Below, in pieces: positions 1 through 5,454 of a DNA stretch of 5,510 bases (within the stretch, counting starts at the first letter, position 1; each line of letters starts with the position of its first letter). The translations under genes and the position numbers were made by a program. Source of the stretch: Pirellulaceae bacterium (GTDB taxonomy: Bacteria > Planctomycetota > Planctomycetia > Pirellulales > Pirellulaceae); assembly GCA_020846515.1 (NCBI GenBank), contig JADLDX010000736.1, positions 1 through 5,510 on the forward strand. The letters are read 5' to 3'. The notes under the pieces were generated by a model that was given only the letters and a program-made list of their open reading frames with translations, did not search any database and was not told the DNA's origin.

Positions 1-118
1 ACATGTCGCACATCATTGAACATCTTCCGCAGATGATGTTTGCGTTCATAGTTGGTAAAGTAGCCGAGCGCCGCCGACGGGACTGTAACTTTCGATCAGT
101 GACTGTCCGTCCGCATTC

Positions 119-252
119 TTTTTCTGCCCCCCTTTTTTCTGTCTCTCGTCTTCAATTCTTCAAAGCAAGAGTTTCGTTATCGACCAGCCCGCCCCAGTAA
201 AGCCCCAGCCTGTAGAGGCCGGAGGAAGACAGAAAAACGGAGGACAGAAAAA
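119..252. repeat. Imperfect inverted repeat of paired T5-6CTG motifs
   Basis: The left arm (119-143) and the reverse complement of the right arm (228-252) match at 22 of 25 positions. Each arm holds two copies of TTTTTCTG spaced 15 bases apart, separated by a C-rich linker. The 84 bases between the arms show no gene. The right arm supplies the T-run of the leftward terminator at 248-285. An inverted pair with the same internal 15-base period suggests a dispersed intergenic repeat rather than chance, but I cannot name the family. Confidence 0.6.
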
Positions 253-285
253 AGTTGCCCGTCATGTCAGCTTGAACTCGGGCAA
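248..285 (-). terminator. Intrinsic terminator of the small secreted protein gene
   Basis: Read on the minus strand, TTGCCCG (285-279) pairs perfectly with CGGGCAA (261-255), and C then TTTTTT (253-248) follows at once. It lies about 65 bases past the stop codon of the leftward gene. The loop is rather long at 17 bases. A competing hairpin (269-298, AGCTT/AAGCT outside GGGCA/TGCCC) uses the same GGGCA bases, so the two folds exclude each other. Confidence 0.6.
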
Positions 286-349
286 GAGTGCCCAAGCTAC
301 GATCCAGGCGTAAAAACGATTCGCTGCGAACTAGCCCGGAGAATGTTGC

Positions 350-943
350 TCACGGCAGTTTCGGGATGATGCTCGGGTCGTACTTGGCGCCGGCGGAGAC
401 TTGGACCAGCGTGATGCGCACTTTCGTAGGAAAGAATTTTTCGTGGTCGGCCCGCTTGTGCGCATGACCACCGCCGCCGCTGTTGTCTTTGATGACCAGG
501 TCCATCTGCTTGATGCCCTTGCTCCAAATGATCGAGTCGTTTTCCCAAAACTTGGTCATCGGGATGTCTTTGTCATAGACTCCAACATCACGGTAAACAT
601 CGGTACCCAGGCAGCCATAACCATTCTTTTGGCCAGCGTTAGGGATGTAACAAATCGTCCAAGTCGTCGGCTCGTTGCCCTTCGGTTTTTCCAGCACCTC
701 TAACCGCACATGGGCGGTACCGTTCCGATAATCGACCGGTGAAGTCCAATCCTTAGGGCGATCGGAACTGATTAACTTGTCTTTGACGTAATAGTGCGAC
801 TTGCTGGGAGTCGAATGGTCGGCGTCCATCTTAGTGTAGGTAAAGGTAACGTCGAACAGGATGAACTGATCGGCCAAGCCCCAGGGTGCCAGCAGCCCCC
901 AGATCGACAGGCACAGGCCCCAAACTACAAGATTTCTTTGCAC
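350..943 (-). CDS. Small secreted protein of unknown function
   Basis: This gene encodes 197 residues that I do not recognise as a characterised family. The start is GTG at 943, supported by AAAGGA 8 bases upstream on the minus strand. Residues 1-24 form a clear signal peptide (Arg3, hydrophobic core 5-19, likely cleavage after Ala24 in GLA-DQ), so export to the periplasm or outside is likely. The mature part is probably rich in beta strands (for example QFILFDVTFTYT at 26-37). It has only two cysteines, C98 and C111, which could form a disulfide. A Gly-His stretch follows at 156-167 (GGGGHAHKRADH), where His160, His162 and His167 might bind a metal. It is transcribed away from the DUF1549 gene and ends at an intrinsic terminator, so it is a single-gene unit within this window. 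Function is unknown; that it is a real secreted protein is fairly certain. Confidence 0.85.
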   Translation of the reverse strand: MQRNLVVWGLCLSIWGLLAPWGLADQFILFDVTFTYTKMDADHSTPSKSHYYVKDKLISSDRPKDWTSPVDYRNGTAHVRLEVLEKPKGNEPTTWTICYIPNAGQKNGYGCLGTDVYRDVGVYDKDIPMTKFWENDSIIWSKGIKQMDLVIKDNSGGGGHAHKRADHEKFFPTKVRITLVQVSAGAKYDPSIIPKLP

Positions 944-951
944 CGTTGGTT

Positions 952-957
952 TCCTTT
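952..957 (-). promoter_or_regulatory. Ribosome binding site fixing a GTG start
   Basis: The minus strand reads AAAGGA, with 8 bases between it and the GTG at 943-941. It supports the GTG as the start, which also gives a complete signal peptide. Confidence 0.6.
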
Positions 958-988
958 CGATCCCGATTTGGACGCACGAAAGACCTTT

Positions 989-1023
989 ATTTTATTGACA
1001 ACCCCCGCAAAAACTACTAGGCT
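989..1023 (+). promoter_or_regulatory. Candidate sigma-70-type promoter, possibly divergent
   Basis: A perfect TTGACA (995-1000) is followed by a 17-base spacer and TAGGCT (1018-1023), which keeps the three most conserved -10 positions (T, A and final T). This would start transcription near 1030, about 85 bases before the DUF1549 gene ATG at 1114. On the other strand the adjoining bases read TAAAAT (994-989), a possible -10 box for the leftward gene, although no good -35 box accompanies it. If both are real, the two promoters would sit back to back and compete for polymerase. The -10 match is weak and planctomycete promoter rules are poorly known. Confidence 0.35.
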
Positions 1024-1113
1024 CATGAAAACCCCTCCCACCCACCGCCAGCCCTGTCGCCGGCCGATCCTCTCTTGACCCACCTGTACCCACCTCACAT
1101 CAATGGATCCACG

Positions 1114-2802
1114 ATGTGTTTTAGAGCGCCACATGTCCTTTGCCTGAGCGGGCTGATGCTCCTTGTCAGCCTGAGCCTGGTTGGTCTGAGCCCGCGCATG
1201 GCCGCGCAGGAACCTGAAGTCGGCAGCAGAACGCAACTTGCCCAGGCGATCGACCACGAGATTGGTCTGCAACTGGCCGATCAGAATTGGCCGACGGCGG
1301 AAATCGTAAATGATGCTCAATACTTGCGCCGCGTTACGCTCGATTTGGCTGGGCGCATTCCCACGGCCAAAGAGCGGGAAGAGTTTCTCGCGGACACCGC
1401 GGCTGGCACAGAGGCTGGCAAGCGAGAAAAGCTCGTCGACCGCCTGCTCGCATCGCCCGACTTTGCCTTTCATCTTCGGAATGAGCTCGACATTCTCCTG
1501 CTGGCTCAATTGCAATGGAACAATGAGTGGCGAAATTACTTGCTGGAGGCCATGCAACAGCAGCGCCCCATCGACGCTTTGGTCCGTGAAATTTTGCTGC
1601 CAGAAAAGCATCGCCCCGACGACAAGGGAGCGGTGGCCTTTTTACGTCAACGTGTCAACAACTTGGACGCCTTGACCAACGACAGCAGTTCGCTGCTCTT
1701 CGGCGTTAACATCGCCTGTGCCAAATGCCACGATCATCCGCTGGTCCCTGACTGGCAACAGGATCACTACTTTGGTTACGCCTCGTTCTTCAAGCGGACC
1801 TTCGGCACGCGCCGCGGCTTATTGGCCGAACGCTTTGAAGGGGAATTGAAGTTCACAACCGTCAAGGGCGAAGAGAAGCGTTCTAAGTTTATGTTTTTGT
1901 CTGGCCAAACGGTCGAAGAACCGGCCATCACCCGTAGCGAAGATCAGCTAAAAACGATTCGTGATCAGTTGAAGAAAGCTGAGCAAGACGACAAGGCCGA
2001 TCCGCCACCGTCACCAGAGTTCAGTCCTCGCGAGGCGCTTCTCAAGTTAGCCTTTGAGACCAGTAGCGACGTCAAGTCACAACCGTTGGTGGCGCGTAAC
2101 TTTGCCAACCGTATATGGGCTCGATTGATGGGACGTGGACTGGTGCATCCACTGGATCAAATGCACTCGGGCAACCCGCCCAGCCACGCGGCACTGCTGG
2201 ATCGCTTGACCGATGAACTAATTAAGGCCGCCTACGATCCCAAGCCGCTGATGCGCGGGATCGTCTTGAGCGACGCTTATGCGCGTTCCGCGCAATGGCC
2301 TCATGCAACACCTCAACCTGGCCCCGAAGCCTTTGCAGTGGCTGCCCCCCGAGCTCTGACACCATTCCAATATTCGCTATCGCTTTGGATCGCTTCGCGC
2401 AATCCCGAAAAACTGCCAGGGATGACCAAACCCGATGATTGGCTGGCCGTTCGTGGTCAATGGGAGCAACGCAGTGAGGGCTTTGCCCGACGCTTCGAGA
2501 TACCAGGCGAACTGTTCCAAGTCGGCGTCGAAGAAGCGCTGCTGCTGAGCAACAATGAACAAACCGAACGTGATTATCTGGCCAGCAATCCAGACATGTT
2601 GGTGGGGCACTTAAAGTCAATCAACGATCATAACCAGTTGGTACAGATGGCGTATGCAAGCGTATTTGGTAGAGCCGCTACTGCGGAAGAGCAGTCAACA
2701 ATCGCCAATTACTTGACAGCGCGAGCCGACCGCGCGGACGCAGCGATCACTCAATTTGTGTGGGCCTTGCTGACTTCGGCCGAATTTCGATTTAACCACT
2801 AA
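1114..2802 (+). CDS. Secreted DUF1549 (PSCyt2) / DUF1553 (PSD1) protein
   Basis: The gene encodes 562 residues from the ATG at 1114. I preferred this start over an in-frame TTG at 1075 because it puts the signal peptide at the N-terminus (core about 8-25, likely cleavage after MAA at 29-31); neither start has a good ribosome binding site. The DUF1549 domain spans about 42-230. It holds RRVTLDLAGRIPT (72-84) and the signature CAKCHDHP (202-209), a CxxCH motif resembling a haem c attachment site. A hydrophilic, charged linker (about 274-302) leads into DUF1553 (about 305-562), with NRIWARLMGRGLVHPLDQM at 332-350 and the family-typical ending SAEFRFNH. Many relatives are larger and carry an extra N-terminal PSCyt1 cytochrome-like or carbohydrate-binding domain; this one is the compact form. 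The family is typical of planctomycetes and its biochemical role is not established; haem binding is inferred only from the motif. It is followed 75 bases later by the DUF1501 gene, its usual neighbour. Confidence 0.93.
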   Translation: MCFRAPHVLCLSGLMLLVSLSLVGLSPRMAAQEPEVGSRTQLAQAIDHEIGLQLADQNWPTAEIVNDAQYLRRVTLDLAGRIPTAKEREEFLADTAAGTEAGKREKLVDRLLASPDFAFHLRNELDILLLAQLQWNNEWRNYLLEAMQQQRPIDALVREILLPEKHRPDDKGAVAFLRQRVNNLDALTNDSSSLLFGVNIACAKCHDHPLVPDWQQDHYFGYASFFKRTFGTRRGLLAERFEGELKFTTVKGEEKRSKFMFLSGQTVEEPAITRSEDQLKTIRDQLKKAEQDDKADPPPSPEFSPREALLKLAFETSSDVKSQPLVARNFANRIWARLMGRGLVHPLDQMHSGNPPSHAALLDRLTDELIKAAYDPKPLMRGIVLSDAYARSAQWPHATPQPGPEAFAVAAPRALTPFQYSLSLWIASRNPEKLPGMTKPDDWLAVRGQWEQRSEGFARRFEIPGELFQVGVEEALLLSNNEQTERDYLASNPDMLVGHLKSINDHNQLVQMAYASVFGRAATAEEQSTIANYLTARADRADAAITQFVWALLTSAEFRFNH

Positions 2803-2840
2803 TTTTCGAGTTAGCCACAGAGTTTCAATTTAACCATTGG
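2782..2840 (+). repeat. Echo of the DUF1553 3' end after its stop codon
   Basis: The last 21 bases of the DUF1553 gene (2782-2802) recur 38 bases downstream at 2820-2840 with 16 of 21 matches, including an identical TTTAACCA (2791-2798 and 2829-2836). Read in its own frame, the second copy gives ELATEFQFNH, close to the gene's own ending LLTSAEFRFNH. It may be the decayed remnant of a short tandem duplication. The match is short, so chance is not excluded. Confidence 0.35.
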
Positions 2841-2864
2841 GCAACCGTCGATAAGTTCAACCGT

Positions 2865-2870
2865 AAAGGA
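2865..2870 (+). promoter_or_regulatory. Ribosome binding site of the DUF1501 gene
   Basis: AAAGGA lies 7 bases before the ATG at 2878, which supports that start. I see no promoter or terminator in the 75-base gap after the DUF1553 stop codon, so co-transcription with the upstream gene is likely. Confidence 0.65.
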
Positions 2871-2877
2871 ACCGGTC

Positions 2878-4164
2878 ATGGAGTTTGGAGATCTGCGAAT
2901 CGGCTTGTCCCGACGCCAAATGCTCAGCGCCAGCGCGCTTGGTATGGCTGGTGTGGCTGCGAACATGTCGCGACTGGACCTGCTGGGCCAACCGGCGTTT
3001 GCCGAAGAGTTGCAGAAGCAGAACAAGAGTGTGATCTTGCTGTGGTTAGCCGGTGGTGCCAGTCAACTCGAGACCTGGGATCCTAAACCTGGTCGGCACA
3101 CGGGTGGACCGTTCGCCAAAATTCAAACCTGCATACCAGGCATCGAGATCAGCGAGCTGCTGCCCAAGATGTCTTCGCGCTTGCATGAAACCGCAATCAT
3201 TCGTTCGCTCAATACCAAGATCGCCGACCACGGTCAAGCGTATGAATTAATGGATCGCGGGCGAGTTGGTGAACCGGGCGTGCATTTCCCACACTTAGGC
3301 GCCGTTATCGCTCAGCAACTGGCGCGCATCGATAGCCGAGTTCCAGACTACGTCGAGATGTACACTTCGACCGAAGGCCGCCGCAAAGGTAGCGCTGGTT
3401 TCTTGGGTGCACGTTACAACCCCATGTTCCTGACCGAAAGCATGATTCCGGAGAATCTGAAGCGACTGAACTCTATTGAAGATGTTGATCATCAAGAACG
3501 TTCCGATCTGCAGCGCTACCTGTCACAACAGTTTACACGTCAACTAAATCATCACGTCGTCGATAGCCACACGACTGCCTACCAGCGTGTGCGGGGTCTG
3601 ATGGCCAGCGATCATCTGTTTGATATTGAACGGGAACCGCAAGCGATGCGCGATCACTATGGCCCCACTCAATTCGGCGAGCCATGCCTGGCCGCTCGAC
3701 GATTGGTGGAAGCCGGCGTGCCTTTCGTCAAAGTTGCTCGGGCTTGGTGGGACAGCCACGGTCAAAACTTCGAGACGCACCGCGAACTGTGCGCGGATCT
3801 GGACTATGTCATGGCTGCCTTGCTAGACGACCTGAAGCAGCGTGGCATGCTGGAACGAACTCTGGTGATCACGCTGGGAGAGTTTGGTCGCACACCGCAA
3901 ATCAACGGCAGCCTGGGTCGAGATCACTTTGCCAGCGCTTGGAGTTGTACCTTGTCGGGCTGCGGTATTCGCGGTGGGACTGTCTACGGTAAAACGGATG
4001 ACGATGGTAAAACCGTAGTGGAAGGCGAAACCAACTCAGGCGACCTGTTCGCCACCATCTTCTCCGCGCTGGGTATCGACGTCAAACAAGAAACGATGCT
4101 TGGCAGCCGACCGATTCCGATCGTTGACTTTGGTAGCGAAGCGATCAAGGAGGTGTTGGCATGA
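2878..4164 (+). CDS. Tat-exported DUF1501 protein (alkaline-phosphatase-like fold)
   Basis: The protein has 428 residues, a normal length for DUF1501. It starts with a twin-arginine signal: SRRQML at 11-16, a mild hydrophobic stretch at 18-28 and a probable AFA cleavage site at 40-42. Export of a folded, perhaps metal-loaded protein through the Tat system is therefore likely. Family landmarks appear in order: VILLWLAGGASQLETWDPKPG region (52-72), IIRSLNTKIADHGQAY (107-122), RAWWDSHGQNFETH (288-301), and TLGEFGRTPQINGSLGRDHF (332-351). Asp68, His118, Asp292, His294, His301, Glu335, Asp349 and His350 are the obvious candidates for metal or active-site residues. The family is grouped with the alkaline phosphatase/sulfatase superfamily, but its substrate is unknown. 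It follows the DUF1549/DUF1553 gene, the usual planctomycete pairing, and its stop codon overlaps the start of the WD40 gene. Confidence 0.93.
   Translation: MEFGDLRIGLSRRQMLSASALGMAGVAANMSRLDLLGQPAFAEELQKQNKSVILLWLAGGASQLETWDPKPGRHTGGPFAKIQTCIPGIEISELLPKMSSRLHETAIIRSLNTKIADHGQAYELMDRGRVGEPGVHFPHLGAVIAQQLARIDSRVPDYVEMYTSTEGRRKGSAGFLGARYNPMFLTESMIPENLKRLNSIEDVDHQERSDLQRYLSQQFTRQLNHHVVDSHTTAYQRVRGLMASDHLFDIEREPQAMRDHYGPTQFGEPCLAARRLVEAGVPFVKVARAWWDSHGQNFETHRELCADLDYVMAALLDDLKQRGMLERTLVITLGEFGRTPQINGSLGRDHFASAWSCTLSGCGIRGGTVYGKTDDDGKTVVEGETNSGDLFATIFSALGIDVKQETMLGSRPIPIVDFGSEAIKEVLA
4147..4153 (+). promoter_or_regulatory. Strong ribosome binding site inside the DUF1501 gene
   Basis: AAGGAGG lies 7 bases before the ATG at 4161. 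It sits within the last codons of the DUF1501 gene and selects the overlapping ATGA start of the WD40 gene over the later in-frame ATG at 4221. Together with the ATGA overlap this indicates translational coupling. Confidence 0.8.
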
Positions 4165-5222
4165 GCCCCCTAGAAACAACAGCAGACACAACACCAGAAA
4201 CAACAACAGCTACCACAGCCATGCCGCTGGACCCCAAACTGTTCAAGCGTGACAAGACGGTGCGTTCGAGCGATATTCTATTGGCCATCGCGCAGCGTAA
4301 TGACAACCAGCATGTGGTCGTCGGCAGTTCGGACGCTGGTGTATATGAGCTGGATATCTCCGTTGAGAAACCAGAGCGCATTCGGTACGCGGGTACAGGC
4401 CATCGCAGTTACGTCACGGGGCTGGTCACTCATGACAATCTGGCCATCAGTGGCAGTTACGATGGCCAATTAGTTTGGTGGGATTTGCAGTCACGACAAG
4501 CTCAGCGGACCGTCACAGCCCACGACAAGTGGATTCGGCGTTTGGTATTGATTCCTGGTGGCCAATGGCTGGTCAGCATTGCGGACGATATGCGCTGCCG
4601 AGTGTGGGATGTAGCCAAGGGAACGTGTGAAGCCAACTTCTCTGATCATGCGTCGATGACGCCGCACCATTTCCCATCGATGTTATATGCAGTGGCAGTT
4701 TCGGCCGATGGTCGCTATCTGGCTACGGGCGATAAAGTGGGCCATGTCGCCATATGGTCGACAGAGAACTGGACGAAATGTGCTGAGTTGGAAACGCCGG
4801 TCATGTATACCTGGGACCCGAAAGCCCGCCGACATTCCATCGGTGGCATTCGCTCTTTGGCATTTTCACCCGATGGTAAGCGTCTGGCCGTTGGTGGTTC
4901 AGGCAAGATCAACAACATCGATCACTTAGAGGGTCGCGCGCGATTAGAGATCTTCGACTGGCAAGCCGGCAAGCGGTTGCATGAGCTGGAAGATGAAAAA
5001 CGCAAGGGACTTGTCCAGCAGATCGTATGGTTACCTGACTCACCCTACATTCTTTGCGTCGGTGGTGATAACAAAGGTTTCTTCACCTTCTACCATGCCG
5101 AAAGCGGCGAGTTGGTTCATCAAGATGGCTGCGATGGTCACGTGCATGGGGTAACCTGGAACGCTGAACAACGCAAGTTGTTCGTGGCTGCCCATGAACG
5201 CGTGGAAACCTGGACCCTGTAA
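4161..5222 (+). CDS. WD40-repeat beta-propeller protein
   Basis: The gene encodes 353 residues and starts at the ATGA overlap with the DUF1501 gene. After a Thr-rich leader (1-20) the rest reads as about seven WD40 blades: roughly 36-66, 80-108 (GH to WWDL), 120-150 (AH to WD), 162-199 (DH to IW), 232-275 (SIGGIRSLAFSPDGKRLAVGG then a long insert and IFDW), 285-320 and 326-353 (GH to WTL). The ring therefore looks complete, and the protein ends on a normal blade terminus. I see no signal peptide or membrane segment, so a cytoplasmic scaffold is the simplest reading, in contrast to its two exported neighbours. WD40 propellers usually mediate protein-protein contacts; the partner is unknown, and the coupled DUF1501 protein before export is only a guess. 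The stop codon merges with the first bases of a 62-base repeat. Confidence 0.9.
   Translation: MSPLETTADTTPETTTATTAMPLDPKLFKRDKTVRSSDILLAIAQRNDNQHVVVGSSDAGVYELDISVEKPERIRYAGTGHRSYVTGLVTHDNLAISGSYDGQLVWWDLQSRQAQRTVTAHDKWIRRLVLIPGGQWLVSIADDMRCRVWDVAKGTCEANFSDHASMTPHHFPSMLYAVAVSADGRYLATGDKVGHVAIWSTENWTKCAELETPVMYTWDPKARRHSIGGIRSLAFSPDGKRLAVGGSGKINNIDHLEGRARLEIFDWQAGKRLHELEDEKRKGLVQQIVWLPDSPYILCVGGDNKGFFTFYHAESGELVHQDGCDGHVHGVTWNAEQRKLFVAAHERVETWTL
4172..4219 (+). repeat. 24-base imperfect tandem duplication coding a Thr-rich leader
   Basis: Units 4172-4195 and 4196-4219 match at 19 of 24 positions and both begin AGAAACAACA. They encode about eight residues each (ETTADTTP and ETTTATTA), giving nine threonines in the first 20 residues of the WD40 protein. 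The stretch is A/C-rich with few G or T, unlike the flanking coding DNA, so it should stay unstructured as mRNA. The in-frame ATG at 4221 just after it may be an older start. Confidence 0.6.
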
Positions 5223-5282
5223 CTAACCCTCCTGCTGCGTAGCAGTGGGAGGGTCGACTGGCGTCAGCTCAGTCGGGGAGGG
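5221..5282 (+). repeat. 62-base palindromic repeat, copy 1
   Basis: This copy matches 5444-5505 at 60 of 62 positions. Its first half folds into a hairpin (5226-5254): ACCCTCC pairs with GGGAGGGT and GCTGC/GCAG closes on a 3-base loop, with two G-U pairs in between. Its second half has CGACTG (5255-5260) paired with CAGTCG (5270-5275) and ends in GGGGAGGG. The first two bases (AA) are the last two of the WD40 stop codon TAA. It looks like a REP-like intergenic element; no transposase is visible. Confidence 0.85.
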
Positions 5283-5358
5283 CTGTAGACGAATCGCTCC
5301 GCGACTCGTGAAGATCTTCGCTGCTAACTCTTCTCTACGGCGCATGCACCCTCCCCGA
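5273..5358 (+). other. Segment able to fold into a multibranch RNA or DNA structure
   Basis: An outer 10-bp stem joins TCGGGGAGGG (5273-5282) to CCCTCCCCGA (5349-5358). Inside, 5283-5289 pairs with 5334-5340 over 7 bp with one G-U. This encloses a hairpin at 5290-5308 (CGA-TCGC over GCGA-TCG, one mismatch, TCC loop) and a 10-base perfect palindrome GAAGATCTTC (5310-5319). I did this pairing by eye; it may be a structured 3' UTR, a small RNA or the body of a mobile repeat. I do not recognise an RNA family. Confidence 0.4.
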
Positions 5359-5390
5359 AAAAACAGGCTGCAGTAGCGCCTGTTTTTTCG
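5356..5390 (+). terminator. Perfect 13-bp stem-loop, likely bidirectional terminator
   Basis: CGAAAAAACAGGC (5356-5368) and GCCTGTTTTTTCG (5378-5390) are exact inverted copies around a 9-base loop. Read on the plus strand, the core ACAGGC/GCCTGT stem is followed by six T, the form of a rho-independent terminator; the A-run gives the same on the minus strand. It lies about 135 bases after the WD40 stop codon and would end the rightward cluster. Being embedded in the repeat array, it may travel with it. Confidence 0.7.
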
Positions 5391-5418
5391 ACCCTCCCGG
5401 ACGCTACGCTGGGAGGGT
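5391..5418. repeat. Palindrome with ACCCTCCC / GGGAGGGT arms
   Basis: ACCCTCCC (5391-5398) and GGGAGGGT (5411-5418) are perfect 8-bp inverted arms around a 12-base loop (GGACGCTACGCT). The right arm overlaps the next palindrome, so both cannot form at once. Confidence 0.6.
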
Positions 5419-5454
5419 TAGTTCTGCCGCTGCGCAGCAGCGGAACTAACCCTC
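5413..5454. repeat. 42-base near-perfect palindrome
   Basis: GAGGGTTAGTTC (5413-5424) pairs with GAACTAACCCTC (5443-5454) without a mismatch, and pairing continues inward to CTGCGCAG (5430-5437) with one wobble (5425/5442) and one mismatch (5428/5439). The right arm is also the first part of repeat copy 2, so forming this palindrome would prevent the copy 2 hairpin at 5449-5477. Confidence 0.7.

Larger units (their letters stand above)
1..349. other. Intergenic region with no convincing gene
   Basis: No reading frame here looks like a real protein. The longest plus-strand frame (3-200) turns into Arg-, Ser- and Phe-rich translation of the pyrimidine tracts. The contents I can support are an inverted repeat of T5-6CTG motifs (119-143 and 228-252), a leftward intrinsic terminator (248-285), a short TTCG-CTG-CGAA palindrome (320-330), and two GACTGT hexamers exactly 20 bases apart (81-86 and 101-106). 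A leftward gene could begin near 49 and run out of the window, but too little of it is visible to call. Confidence 0.6.

Noticed and set aside
1..49. Possible start of a leftward gene (ATG at 49 on the minus strand, reading MNANIICGRCSMMCDM), or an alternative open frame reading YERKHHLRKMFNDVRH
   Set aside because: Only 16 codons are visible, two minus-strand frames are open, and no ribosome binding site precedes the ATG. It cannot be told from chance.
81..106. Operator formed by two GACTGT hexamers 20 bases apart
   Set aside because: Six-base direct repeats are too short to support a binding site without a nearby promoter or regulator gene.
3..200. Plus-strand open frame of 65 codons
   Set aside because: Most of it translates the T5-6CTG repeat and an Arg-rich stretch; there is no ribosome binding site or recognisable domain.
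1025..1078. Short upstream frame MKTPPTHRQPCRRPILS as a leader peptide
   Set aside because: There is no ribosome binding site and no run of regulatory codons or attenuator hairpin; it is probably incidental.
1075..1113. TTG at 1075 as the start of the DUF1549/DUF1553 protein
   Set aside because: It would add 13 polar residues before an otherwise well-placed signal peptide, and no ribosome binding site precedes it. The ATG at 1114 is preferred, though neither start is strongly marked.
925..1611. Minus-strand open frame of 228 codons
   Set aside because: It is antisense to the DUF1549 domain, spans the divergent promoter region and overlaps the start of the secreted protein gene; no domain is recognisable.
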